Assembly (NCBI GenBank): GCA_029263315.1
Contig: JAJCXR010000065.1
Coordinates: forward strand, 62,001 to 126,000
Direction of reading: 5' to 3'
DNA from: Acidobacteriota bacterium
Lineage (GTDB): Bacteria; Acidobacteriota; Thermoanaerobaculia; Multivoradales; J023
DNA length: 64,000 nt
Part shown: positions 24,416-35,310 of the stretch, one piece after another
Position numbering within the stretch: the first letter of the stretch is position 1
How the letters are laid out: every line of letters starts with the position of its first letter
Program-made: the position numbers and the translations under genes
Notes under the pieces: model-generated
Databases searched by the model: none
Told to the model about the DNA's origin: nothing
What the model saw: only the letters and a program-made list of their open reading frames with translations

Positions 24416-25804
24416 TCAGTCTTCGTAGTGGCCTTGTTCTTTGTAGTCTTTGAGCTTGCGTTGCAGAGTTCGAAGCCCGATATCCAGGAGACGGGCGGCT
24501 TCAGCACGATGTCCTTCGGTGCGCTGTAGGGTCTCCAAAATGGCTTGGCGCTCGATGTCGGCCATGGTGCGAGCTTCCCCGGTCATCGGTTGCACCGGTG
24601 CATGACCGGTGGCGACGGAGGTGGCTTGGCGAATCTCCGGCGGCAGGGCTTGCGGCGGAATTTCGCCGCCGGAATGGAAAATGACCATCGATTCCAAAGT
24701 GTTCTTGAGCTGCCGGACATTGCCGGGCCAAGGGTATCGGCTCATGGCTTCCAGGGTTTTGGCGCCCAGCTGGGCCTCCGGTTTGCCGTGCTCGGCACAG
24801 AATAACTTGAGGAAATGCTCCGCCAGCAACGCCAGGTCCCCATGGCGCTCGCGCAGGGGAGGGATGCGCAAGGTCACCACCTTGAGGCGATAATAGAGAT
24901 CCTCGCGGAATTTTTCCTCCTCGACCATGTCTTCGAGGGAGCGGTTGGTGGCTGCGATGAGACGGAAGTCGACATCGATCAGCTCGCTGCCCCCCACCCG
25001 CATGACCTTGCGCTCTTCTAATACCCGCAGCAGCTTGACTTGCAGGGCCGCGGAGAGCTCGGAGATTTCGTCGAGGAACAGGGACCCCTTGTGGGCCAGC
25101 TCGAATTTGCCGATCTTGCGCGCCACGGCCCCGGTGAAGGCTCCTCGCTCGTGACCGAAGAGCTCGCTCTCGAGGATTTCGTGGGGAATGGCCCCGCAGT
25201 TGATCGCCAAGAAACGTTCGCCGGCCCGTGGGCTGTTGAGGTGGAGAGCGTTGGCCACCAACTCTTTGCCGGTGCCGGATTCGCCGACCACCAGGACGCT
25301 GGAGCGGGTGGGGGCCACCACCTTCAACCTCTCGAAGAGGTGTTCCATGGCCCCGGAGCTGCCGATCAGATTCTCGAAGCCGTAGCGTTTGTCGAGCATC
25401 TGACGGAGGTTGGTGACCTCTTCCTTGAGCTGGCGATTTTCCAGCAGGTTGCGCACCCGCTTACGCAGCTCGTAGAGGTCCACCGGTTTGGTGAGATAGT
25501 CGTCGGCCCCGACCCGCATGGCCTCGACCGCCGACTCGATGGTGCCGTAGCCGGTCACCAGCACGATGGCTAGGTCGAGCTCGAGCTCGCGCACCGCATT
25601 GATGAAGCCGAGGCCGTCCATCTTCGGCATGCGCAGGTCACAGACGGCGAGGCGGACACTGGAGGTCTCTCGCAGGAATTGCAGCGCCTCGCTGGCGTCG
25701 TCGAAGGTGCGCACCGAGAGGCCCGCCTTTTCGATGGCGATGGCCATCGACTCCCGCGAGCCGGTTTCGTCGTCGATGACGATGATTTGGGGTTGCTCGA
25801 TCAT
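24416..25804 (-). CDS. Sigma-54-dependent response regulator, NtrC family
   Basis: A 462-aa regulator with three domains. The receiver domain (about 1-120) has phosphoacceptor Asp at about 56 in AVCDLRMPKMDG and IIVIDDETGSRES at the acidic pocket. The AAA+ domain has Walker A GESGTGKE and the sigma-54 contact loop ERGAFTGAVARK. The Fis-type helix-turn-helix is at the end (EGHRAEAARLLDIGLRTLQRKL). It activates sigma-54 promoters when phosphorylated. No histidine kinase gene is adjacent, so it is an orphan. The start ATG at 25804 (MIEQPQIIVIDDE) fits the family better than GTG 25822. Confidence 0.93.
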   Translation of the reverse strand: MIEQPQIIVIDDETGSRESMAIAIEKAGLSVRTFDDASEALQFLRETSSVRLAVCDLRMPKMDGLGFINAVRELELDLAIVLVTGYGTIESAVEAMRVGADDYLTKPVDLYELRKRVRNLLENRQLKEEVTNLRQMLDKRYGFENLIGSSGAMEHLFERLKVVAPTRSSVLVVGESGTGKELVANALHLNSPRAGERFLAINCGAIPHEILESELFGHERGAFTGAVARKIGKFELAHKGSLFLDEISELSAALQVKLLRVLEERKVMRVGGSELIDVDFRLIAATNRSLEDMVEEEKFREDLYYRLKVVTLRIPPLRERHGDLALLAEHFLKLFCAEHGKPEAQLGAKTLEAMSRYPWPGNVRQLKNTLESMVIFHSGGEIPPQALPPEIRQATSVATGHAPVQPMTGEARTMADIERQAILETLQRTEGHRAEAARLLDIGLRTLQRKLKDYKEQGHYED

Positions 25805-25868
25805 GACGCCATTCTGGCACACGGCTTGGTCGGCCGTCGACGTTTCGCTGCGGGTTGGCGAGTCGGCC

Positions 25869-27893
<2,025 letters not shown>

Positions 27894-29525
27894 TCAGGCG
27901 TTTGAATCGAGTATCAAGTCAGAACCTTTCTCGGCGATCATCAGGGTTGGGGCATTGGTATTGCCGGCTGGGATCTCAGGCATGACGGAGGCATCGACGA
28001 CGCGCAGGGACGCCATACCGTGGACTCGCAGCTCCGGGTCCACCACCGCCGGTGGCTCGCCGTCGAGGCCTCGGGCCGGGCCCATGCGGCAGGTGCCGGT
28101 GGGGTGGTAGAGGGTCTCGGCGGTGCGTCGAACGAAGGCGGCGAGGCTGGGTTTGTCGTCGCTTTGGGCACCGGGTCGAATCTCTCGCTCCAAATGCTGC
28201 CCCAAAACCTTTGTGGTGGCCAGCTGGCGGCCCATCTCGATGCCCTCGAGCAACACCTCCAGGTCTTGGGGGGCGCTCAGATAGCCGGGTCGTAGATGGG
28301 GGTGGCTGGTGGGGTCGGCATCTTTTAGACGCAGCTCGCCATGACTCTGGGGACGCACCAGGGTGACGCCGATGTTGACTCCGTGGTCCGTCGCTTGATC
28401 GAAGCCATGCTCGACGAGGGCGGCGGGAAGAAAGTGGAATTGCAAGTCCGGGCGCTGCGATGCAAAGCGACTGCGCATGAAGCCGCCAGCTTCGCAGACA
28501 CTGCTGGTGAATGGGCCCCGACGGGTCAAGAAATAACGCAGCAGATTGCCCAAGGTCTCGGCGCTGTCCAGCGTCACGGCACGGTGGGTGCGATACACCA
28601 AGGAGACCACGGGGTGGTCCTGTAGGTGACCCCCCACCCCCGGTAGGTCCAGTTGGACATCGATACCGAGCTGACGCAGGTGGTCGGCGGGACCGATGCC
28701 CGACAACATCAGCAACTGCGGCGATCCCACGGCGCCGGCACTGAGCACCACCTCACGTTCGGCGCGCAGCTCGAGGCGTTGACCGGCCCGGCGAACCACC
28801 ACACCGACGGCCCGTGGGCCTTCCAAGAGTACCCGCTCCGCCATGACTTGGGTCATGACGTGAAGATTGGGGCGGTCCCGTACCGGGCTGAGAAACGCTG
28901 CGGCAGCGCTGCACCGGCGTCCCCTGTGCTGCGTCACCTGATAAAGACCGAAGCCGTCTTGCTGCGCGCCATTGAAATCTTCGTTGCGTGGCCAACCCAG
29001 CTCGGTAGCGGCGTCAACAAAAGCATGGGACAAGGGGTTGGGATGGGAGGGGTCGGTGACGTGCAAAGGGCCAGCGTCGCCGTGCAGGTGCCCGGCACCT
29101 CGGTTCTGGAGATCCCGATGTTGTTGCTCGCTGCGTCGAAAATAGGGCAATATCTCGTCCCAGCCCCAACCGACATTGCCCAGCCGGCGCCAGCCTTCGT
29201 AGTCCATCCGATGTCCACGGATATAGAGCATGGCGTTGATCGAGCTACAGCCACCGAGAACCCGACCACGGGGCCAATAAAGCTCTCGTTGGTCGAGACC
29301 GGGTTCCGCATCCGTGGTGTAGCTCCAGTCGAGCTTGCCTCGGAACAGTTTGGGGAAGGCCGCCGGGGCGTGGATCTTCCAGTTTCTGTCGGCCGGGCCC
29401 GCTTCCAGGAGGAGCACGCGGTGGGCGGGGTCCGCGCTGAGGCGATTGGCCAGCACACATCCGGCGGAGCCGGCGCCGACGATCACATAGTCATAAGATG
29501 CGGCGCCTCGGGATATTGCTGGCAT
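27894..29525 (-). CDS. GMC-family FAD-dependent oxidoreductase (choline dehydrogenase-like)
   Basis: A flavoprotein alcohol oxidase/dehydrogenase (543 aa). The N-terminal Rossmann signature is YDYVIVGAGSAGCVLANRLS, followed by the GMC motif GRVLGGCSSINAMLYIRGH. The C-terminal catalytic region has LYHPTGTCRMG and ends PAGNTNAPTLMIAEKGSDLI. Choline, polyethylene glycol and other alcohols are substrates of relatives; here the substrate is unknown. It is the first gene of a four-gene minus-strand run. A perfect palindrome AGGTGCCCGGCACCT lies within its coding sequence. Confidence 0.92.
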   Translation of the reverse strand: MPAISRGAASYDYVIVGAGSAGCVLANRLSADPAHRVLLLEAGPADRNWKIHAPAAFPKLFRGKLDWSYTTDAEPGLDQRELYWPRGRVLGGCSSINAMLYIRGHRMDYEGWRRLGNVGWGWDEILPYFRRSEQQHRDLQNRGAGHLHGDAGPLHVTDPSHPNPLSHAFVDAATELGWPRNEDFNGAQQDGFGLYQVTQHRGRRCSAAAAFLSPVRDRPNLHVMTQVMAERVLLEGPRAVGVVVRRAGQRLELRAEREVVLSAGAVGSPQLLMLSGIGPADHLRQLGIDVQLDLPGVGGHLQDHPVVSLVYRTHRAVTLDSAETLGNLLRYFLTRRGPFTSSVCEAGGFMRSRFASQRPDLQFHFLPAALVEHGFDQATDHGVNIGVTLVRPQSHGELRLKDADPTSHPHLRPGYLSAPQDLEVLLEGIEMGRQLATTKVLGQHLEREIRPGAQSDDKPSLAAFVRRTAETLYHPTGTCRMGPARGLDGEPPAVVDPELRVHGMASLRVVDASVMPEIPAGNTNAPTLMIAEKGSDLILDSNA

Positions 29526-29732
29526 GGATTGGATCTCCAGGCGATGGCGTTCAAACTGCCCGCCGTTGCTTTGCGTGGAAAACGAGGCATCGAGCAGCTT
29601 GTGTAGTGCGACAGTCTATCGTCTTCCCTTGCCGCCTCGTGGGTTGCCGAGCCGCCATGTTCCCGAGCAAGGCGGTGGATTGAGCTTGAAAGCGCCGATA
29701 TCGATAGAATCGAGCTTCGAACCACCTGCCCG

Positions 29733-31910
29733 GTGGCGATCTCTATGTCTAAAGAACACAACATCGAAGGCGTCGTCGAACGTCTGATTTACCGTCACGA
29801 GGAGAATGGCTTCAGCGTCGTGCGGCTGCTGGTGCGGGGGCGGGGCGAAGTGACGGCGGTGGGTACGTTGCTCGGGGCCCGTCCCGGGGAGACCCTGCGG
29901 CTGACCGGACAGTGGGTGACGGACCGGAAATTTGGTCGCCAGTTCAAGGCGGAAAGCTGCCTTCGTGTATCGCCGAACACCTTCATCGGCATCGAGCGCT
30001 ATTTGAGCTCAGGGTTGGTGCGGGGAATCGGTTTAGGGATGGCCCGCCGACTGGTGCAGCATTTTGGTCTCGAGACCCTGGATGTGATCGACAAGACGCC
30101 GCGTCGTCTCCTGGAAGTGGAAGGGATCGGCAAGAAGCGAATGCAGGGGATCCGCGAGGCTTGGCAGGAGCAGCGCCAAATCCACGGCGTGATGGTATTC
30201 CTACAGAGCCATGGCGTGTCGCCCTCTCACGCGGTGAAGATTTTCAACCTCTACGGCCAGGACGCGGTGCATCGGGTCGAAGAGGACCCCTATCGCTTGG
30301 CCCGTGACATCCATGGCATCGGCTTCCACTCCGCCGATCGCATCGCCCGCAGCCTCGGCATTGCCAGCGATGCGCCGCAGCGGGTGACGGCTGGGGTTCT
30401 GCGGGTATTGCAGCAGGCCACCGACGGCGGTCATATGTTTTTGCCTCGCGGTCGGCTCATCGAGCTTGGAACCGAGCTTTTGGAGGTTGACGAGGTGTTG
30501 GTTGCCGCGGCGATCCAGGGTTTGGTGGACGAGACGGCATTGGTGCGGGTGGAGCTCGGAGAAGCACTGGAGCCGGCCCTGTACCTGAAGTCCATGGCGC
30601 ACGTGGAATCGGGTTTGGCGGAGCATTTGCTGCGGCTGACGGCGCAAGGGGACCTGCCCTTGGGGGGCGATCGCCAAAAGGCCATCGCATGGTTCGAGTC
30701 GAAGGTGGATTTGCAGTTGGCGGAGCAGCAGCGCAAGGCCCTGGAAGTCGCCCTGTCGAGCAAGGTGATGGTGCTCACCGGGGGGCCCGGAACCGGTAAG
30801 ACGACCTTGGTTCAGGGCATCGTCAAGATTTTTCTGCGCCAGGGTCTGAGGCTCCAGTTGGCGGCCCCCACGGGACGCGCTGCCAAGCGGCTCAGCGAAG
30901 CCACCGGCCAAGAGTCCAAGACGGTGCATCGCTTGCTCGAATTCAGCCCCCAGCACCGTGGTTTCAGCCGTGGTCCGGACAATCCCTTGGCCCTTGATGT
31001 TCTGGTGGTGGATGAAGCCTCAATGCTCGATACGACGTTGGCCTATCACCTACTCAAGGCGTTGCCGCAGGAGGCACGTCTGATCTTGGTGGGGGATGTC
31101 GACCAGTTGCCGTCGATCGGCCCTGGGCGGGTCCTGGCGGACCTGATCGACAGCCAGGTCGTTGAAGTGGTGCGCCTCGATCGCATCTTTCGCCAAGCCC
31201 GGGAAAGCCTCATCGTGGTCAATGCCCACCGCATTCGGATGGGGGACGAGCCGATCAGCAGCCCGACGGAAAAGGGGGATTTTTTCGTCATCGAGCGGCA
31301 GGATCCGGACGCCATCCTCAGCACCTTGTGCCACCTGGTGGGCGAACGCATCCCCCGCAGCTTCGGCCTCGATCCCCTGCAGGATATCCAGGTGCTGACC
31401 CCCATGCGACGCGGGCTTCTGGGGGCCAATCAACTCAATGCTTCGTTGCAGGAATTGCTCAACGGGGCAGGGCGGGAGATTGCCCAGGGTAGCAAGTTGT
31501 TGCGCATTGGCGACCGGGTGATGCAACGGCGCAACAACTATGACCTCGAAGTGTGGAACGGGGATATCGGCAAGGTGACGTCGAGCGATGATGAAGAGCA
31601 ATGCATCAAGGTCGACTTCGATGGCCGCGGGGTGATCTACGGTAGCGGCGATGTGGATGACCTGGTGCTGGCCTATGCCTGCTCGATTCACAAGTCACAG
31701 GGCAGCGAATACCCCTGCGTCGTCATTCCCCTGCACACCCAGCATTTCACCTTGCTGCAGCGCAATCTTCTCTACACTGCCGTGACCCGGGGGCGCCGGC
31801 TGGTCATCGTGGTCGGCAGCCGCAAGGCCATTCGCCTGGCGGTCGATACCCAGACCTCGAGCCAGCGGTATACCTTGCTTCGGGACCGCTTGCGCCGCGC
31901 TTTCTGCTAG
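29733..31910 (+). CDS. recD2: ATP-dependent DNA helicase RecD2
   Basis: A superfamily 1B 5'-3' helicase of the RecD2 class (725 aa). The N-terminal OB-like domain (EGVVERLIYRHEENGFSVVRL) is absent from RecBCD RecD. It is followed by a helix-hairpin-helix region (LLEVEGIGKKRMQGIREAW, HGIGFHSADRIARSLGI), Walker A LTGGPGTGKTTLV, Walker B VVDEASMLD, and C-terminal motifs AYACSIHKSQGSEYP and LLYTAVTRGRRLVI. RecD2 acts in DNA repair and replication-fork processing without RecB/C. The start could be GTG 29733 or ATG 29745 (MSKEHNIEG). It is convergent with polX. Confidence 0.95.
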   Translation: MAISMSKEHNIEGVVERLIYRHEENGFSVVRLLVRGRGEVTAVGTLLGARPGETLRLTGQWVTDRKFGRQFKAESCLRVSPNTFIGIERYLSSGLVRGIGLGMARRLVQHFGLETLDVIDKTPRRLLEVEGIGKKRMQGIREAWQEQRQIHGVMVFLQSHGVSPSHAVKIFNLYGQDAVHRVEEDPYRLARDIHGIGFHSADRIARSLGIASDAPQRVTAGVLRVLQQATDGGHMFLPRGRLIELGTELLEVDEVLVAAAIQGLVDETALVRVELGEALEPALYLKSMAHVESGLAEHLLRLTAQGDLPLGGDRQKAIAWFESKVDLQLAEQQRKALEVALSSKVMVLTGGPGTGKTTLVQGIVKIFLRQGLRLQLAAPTGRAAKRLSEATGQESKTVHRLLEFSPQHRGFSRGPDNPLALDVLVVDEASMLDTTLAYHLLKALPQEARLILVGDVDQLPSIGPGRVLADLIDSQVVEVVRLDRIFRQARESLIVVNAHRIRMGDEPISSPTEKGDFFVIERQDPDAILSTLCHLVGERIPRSFGLDPLQDIQVLTPMRRGLLGANQLNASLQELLNGAGREIAQGSKLLRIGDRVMQRRNNYDLEVWNGDIGKVTSSDDEEQCIKVDFDGRGVIYGSGDVDDLVLAYACSIHKSQGSEYPCVVIPLHTQHFTLLQRNLLYTAVTRGRRLVIVVGSRKAIRLAVDTQTSSQRYTLLRDRLRRAFC

Positions 31911-32036
31911 CCGCCTTGCGAGTCAGCTCACTGGCTCCCGCCCCGCCTCGCTTTCTCGGACAGGAGCTCCCTAGGTCGCCTTCGAGTTTTGGCCAATACG
32001 TTGCGAGGGGCGGTCGGCCCTTGCGCGGCGACGGCG

Positions 32037-33803
32037 TCAGCGTTTCGACCGCAACCAGCTATGCAGCTTCTCCGCCGCCCAAGTATTGATACAAGCCTCG
32101 GGCGGCATACCGGCGCGGCGGGCGGTGAGAATGCCATAGGTCATGAAATCGAGCTGAGCATCGCGATGGGCATCCGTATTGATAGCGATCTTGCAGCCCT
32201 TATCGAGGGCGGCCCGCAGATGGGTATCCCGCAAGTCGAGACGATTCCAGTTGGCGTTGAGCTCGAGGACGGTATCGTGCTCGACGGCGGCCTCGAAGAG
32301 GGCGTTCATGTCCGGAGACAAACCTTCACGACGGTTGATGATGCGACCCGTCGGGTGGCCGATGATGTGCACCAGGGGATGACGAATGGCAGCGAGTAGG
32401 CGCTGCGTCGCTGTGGTGGGATCCTGGCGCAAGGAGGCGTGGGGCGAAGCGACGACGATATCCAGCTCGGCCAGCAGATCATCGTCGTAGTCCAGGCGTC
32501 CGTCGATGAGGATATCCACCTCGGAACCCGCCAGCAGGGTGATGCCGTCCAGGCGCTGATCGGCTTCGCGGATGGCTTCGATATGGCGTCGCAGCCGATC
32601 GGGCGCCAGGCCATTGGCGATGACTTGGCTCTGGGAATGATCGGTGATCGCCAGGCTGTGATAGCCACGCTCCTTGGCGGCTTGCGCCATTTCCTCGATG
32701 CTCAACTTGCCATCGCTGGCGGTGGTGTGGGAGTGCAGCTCGGACCGGATATCCGAGAGCTGGATGAGTGGGCTTGTGGCCTCGTCGAGCTTGTCGAGCT
32801 CGCCGCGGTCCTCGCGGCGCTCCGGCTCAATGAAAGGTAGCCCCAGGCTCTCATAAATGGCTGCTTCTTCCACCGCCAAGGGAGAGGACTGGCGATCCTG
32901 CGGTCTTTCTTCGGTGCCGGCGAACAGACCATACTCATTCAAGCGTTTGTTCTGCTTGATGGCGATTTCGCGCAATCTGACGTTGTGCTCTTTAGAGCCG
33001 GTGAAGTACATCAGCGCGGCACCGTAGGACGCTTCCGGCACCAGTCGCAAATCGGCCTGAATGGCGACATTGAAAATCGACAGGCGGACGGAGCATTTGG
33101 TGTCTCCTCGGGCCAAGACCTGGGTGACGGCGGGGTCGGTGGTGAAGCGCTGGCGCACCGCTTCCGGATCGTCCGCAGCCACCAGAAAGTCGAGGTCGCC
33201 AATGGTCTCGCGACCACGGCGTAGGCTGCCCGCATACTCGGCTTTCACTACTCCGGGAACTTGGCGCAGGGCATCCACCATCTGCTCGGCCATGGGCAGC
33301 GCCAAACCCAGCGGGATGCGATTCTGTGTTTGCTCGCTGAAGGCAATGGCCTGGCGGATATTCTCGATGGTCTTCTTACCCATGCGAGGCAGAGCCTGCA
33401 GCTCCGGTGAGTCGAGCCGATCCTTGAGCTCGGCGACACCGGTGATACCCAGCTCCTTCCACATGGCCTGGGCCGCCTTGGGGCCGATCCCCGGAATCTC
33501 GAGCAGGTCGAAGACGCCGCTGGGGACCTGCTGCAGGAGCTCTTGGTGCTCGGTGACGGTGCCGTGCTCGAGAAATTCGACGATCTTTTCGGCGGTCGCC
33601 TTACCGATGCCCGGCATCTTGGTCAGGCGTTTGATCGCCGTCGATGGCTCTTCAGCCACCACTTGGGCGATGTCTTCGGTCATGTCCTTGAGGATCCTGG
33701 CCACCCGCGTATGGGCATTGATGCGGAAGCGATTGGCTTCCAACAGCTCGAGGGCAGCGGCGATTTGCCCGAAAATTCGGGCCAGCTCCTTATTGGCTTG
33801 CAT
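32037..33803 (-). CDS. polX: DNA polymerase/3'-5' exonuclease PolX
   Basis: Family X polymerase with a PHP nuclease domain (588 aa). Helix-hairpin-helix motifs occur in the N-terminal part ([40 protein letters not shown]). The nucleotidyltransferase palm carries [17 protein letters not shown] with the catalytic Asp pair. The C-terminal PHP domain has [14 protein letters not shown], then HSLAITDHS, and metal ligands near IINRREG and INTDAH. It fills short gaps in base-excision repair and has 3'-5' exonuclease activity. It follows the flavin reductase gene by 39 bp, so they are probably one transcript. Confidence 0.96.
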   Translation of the reverse strand: MQANKELARIFGQIAAALELLEANRFRINAHTRVARILKDMTEDIAQVVAEEPSTAIKRLTKMPGIGKATAEKIVEFLEHGTVTEHQELLQQVPSGVFDLLEIPGIGPKAAQAMWKELGITGVAELKDRLDSPELQALPRMGKKTIENIRQAIAFSEQTQNRIPLGLALPMAEQMVDALRQVPGVVKAEYAGSLRRGRETIGDLDFLVAADDPEAVRQRFTTDPAVTQVLARGDTKCSVRLSIFNVAIQADLRLVPEASYGAALMYFTGSKEHNVRLREIAIKQNKRLNEYGLFAGTEERPQDRQSSPLAVEEAAIYESLGLPFIEPERREDRGELDKLDEATSPLIQLSDIRSELHSHTTASDGKLSIEEMAQAAKERGYHSLAITDHSQSQVIANGLAPDRLRRHIEAIREADQRLDGITLLAGSEVDILIDGRLDYDDDLLAELDIVVASPHASLRQDPTTATQRLLAAIRHPLVHIIGHPTGRIINRREGLSPDMNALFEAAVEHDTVLELNANWNRLDLRDTHLRAALDKGCKIAINTDAHRDAQLDFMTYGILTARRAGMPPEACINTWAAEKLHSWLRSKR

Positions 33804-33842
33804 ACGTCTGGGCTCTCTGGGATAGGACGCTGGAGGCGACCC

Positions 33843-34343
33843 TCAGTCGTTGATGAATTCCGTCGATACTTGGCGGTAGTTGCGATTCCAGTAGAGCAGT
33901 GGACGGTCCTCGGGGCGCACCACCGAGCTGGCCTGCACCTTGCCGATGTAGATGATGTGAGTGCCCACTGGATAGCGTTGCTCGACGGTGCAGTCGAGCC
34001 AGGCGAGGGCGTCGGTGAGGATCGGCGAGCCGGTGGCGGCGGTGGTCCAATCGCCGAAACGAAAACGCTCCTCGACACGGGTGAAGGCAAAGTTGTTGGA
34101 GATGTGTTTCTGATCTTGGGCCAAGATGTTGACCGCAAACGGGGCGCCATCTTCTTTGAGGTACGGCAAAATGCCGTGGCCGCGGTCGATGATAGCGGCG
34201 ATCAGGGGGGGATTCGCCGAGACCGACGTAAAGGCTGAGACCGTCATGCCGTGGATGTCTTGGTCTTTGCCCGCGGTGACGACGGTGACACCGGCTGGGA
34301 AAAAGCGTAGGACATCCCGGTACTGATCGTTAGAGATGCTCAT
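33843..34343 (-). CDS. Flavin reductase family protein
   Basis: A 166-aa split-barrel flavoprotein that reduces FMN/FAD or serves a two-component monooxygenase. The family features are the start RDVLRFFPAGVTVVTA, the flavin-binding segment GMTVSAFTSVSANPPLI and the closing LLYWNRNYR. No monooxygenase partner is adjacent. It is upstream of polX on the same strand. A candidate promoter with a perfect -10 (TATAAT) lies about 105 bp upstream. The link with DNA polymerase X is probably only transcriptional. Confidence 0.88.
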   Translation of the reverse strand: MSISNDQYRDVLRFFPAGVTVVTAGKDQDIHGMTVSAFTSVSANPPLIAAIIDRGHGILPYLKEDGAPFAVNILAQDQKHISNNFAFTRVEERFRFGDWTTAATGSPILTDALAWLDCTVEQRYPVGTHIIYIGKVQASSVVRPEDRPLLYWNRNYRQVSTEFIND

Positions 34344-34440
34344 CGTCGAAGCGCCTAACCTGAGAAGAATTGCCCTGAGCAGGCACCATCCATGGTCCGA
34401 TTGATGGCGGACACACGTTTCCGGAAGATCTTACCAACAG

Positions 34441-34476
34441 CGGGCCTATTATAGGATCTCTGGCCCGGATGAGGTA
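34441..34476 (-). promoter_or_regulatory. Candidate promoter and dyad upstream of the flavin reductase
   Basis: On the minus strand TATAAT (34448-34453) is a perfect -10, but no good -35 sits 17 nt upstream. The -10 is inside the palindrome CCTATTATAGG. The region is also bracketed by CGGGCC/GGCCCG (34441-34446 and 34462-34467). Confidence 0.35.
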
Positions 34477-34600
34477 CCTTCTCCCGATGGGTTGAGGAAA
34501 TCCATGCTGTAGCAATTACTCGCCTGTGCTCATTTTGTCTTGCAGGCTGCGTTGGTTCGAGGATGAGGTGAAGCCACACCAACGACAGCTGGGGGGCTCG

Positions 34601-35113
34601 ATGCCGGAAGATTCGTCGGATAGAAGCTCCAAAAAGCTGGCCAAGGAAGGTCTCGTCGAAGGCTCTTCCTCGACGGTGACCCATGTGGTCGGTGCGGCGA
34701 TTATCGATCCGTCCCGGTCGTCATCCTCGGCCGGAGTTGGCAGACGGGTGCTGGCTGCCCAGCGCAGTGAAGCGATGTCCCATCCATTGCAATGGGAGCT
34801 CCCCGGCGGCAAGGTCGAGGCCGGAGAGGGGGCGAAAGAGGCTTTGGCCCGAGAAATTCGGGAAGAGCTGGCGATCGATATCGAGCCCGGCAGGGAGCTT
34901 GGGAGCAGTGTCCTGGCGCTGGGAGATCCAAGGCAGCCGCGGCGCTTGTTGCTACAGGTTTTCCTTTGCCGTTGGTTGAGAGGTGAGATACGGCTTGTCG
35001 AGCATCGAGCGTGGCGCTGGGTCGAAGCGTCTCAGCTTTCGACATTGTCTTGGTCGCCGGCCGACCGGCTGCTTCTGGAGGACCTACGACGGCACCTCGA
35101 AACCGAGGTCTAA
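34601..35113 (+). CDS. NUDIX hydrolase (MutT-like)
   Basis: A 170-aa NUDIX hydrolase with the box GKVEAGEGAKEALAREIREELAID (family GX5EX7REUXEEXGU) preceded by LQWELPG. The short size and the C-terminal WRWVEASQLSTLSWSPADRLLLEDL resemble 8-oxo-dGTP diphosphatases (MutT/CTP-pyrophosphohydrolase group). Such enzymes clean oxidised nucleotides from the pool. The ATG at 34601 (MPEDSSD), preceded by GGGG, is chosen over the ORF-track start at 34526. It lies in a neighbourhood of repair genes (LigA, RecD2, PolX). Confidence 0.9.
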   Translation: MPEDSSDRSSKKLAKEGLVEGSSSTVTHVVGAAIIDPSRSSSSAGVGRRVLAAQRSEAMSHPLQWELPGGKVEAGEGAKEALAREIREELAIDIEPGRELGSSVLALGDPRQPRRLLLQVFLCRWLRGEIRLVEHRAWRWVEASQLSTLSWSPADRLLLEDLRRHLETEV

Positions 35114-35115
35114 TC

Positions 35116-35177
35116 CCCAAAGTACCCAAGCTCCAAAGATCTCCAAAGTGCCAAGAGCTCCAAAGTGCCTGGCACCT
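35116..35177. repeat. CTCCAAAGTGCC tandem repeats ending in a GTGCCTGGCACCT palindrome
   Basis: CTCCAAAG recurs three times after a CCCAAAGTACC variant; two copies extend to CTCCAAAGTGCC. The block ends with GTGCCTGGCACCT (35165-35177), related to the palindromes at 7612-7660. It lies just after the NUDIX stop. Confidence 0.65.
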
Positions 35178-35310
35178 CACCGGGTTCCACCTCCTCAGGT
35201 TGAGAAAGCCGTTTCGCCAGGCAGGCAACAACCAAGGTGCACGTCCGTAGAAAGGTGAAGGTCGTTAGATATGGGTCAGCGAACGCATCCCGATGAATGA
35301 GGGAGTTTTG

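Noticed and set aside
29086-29100. AGGTGCCCGGCACCT palindrome inside the GMC gene
   Set aside because: A perfect 15-mer, but it is coding and within expectation for a GC-rich gene; not listed with the intergenic repeats.
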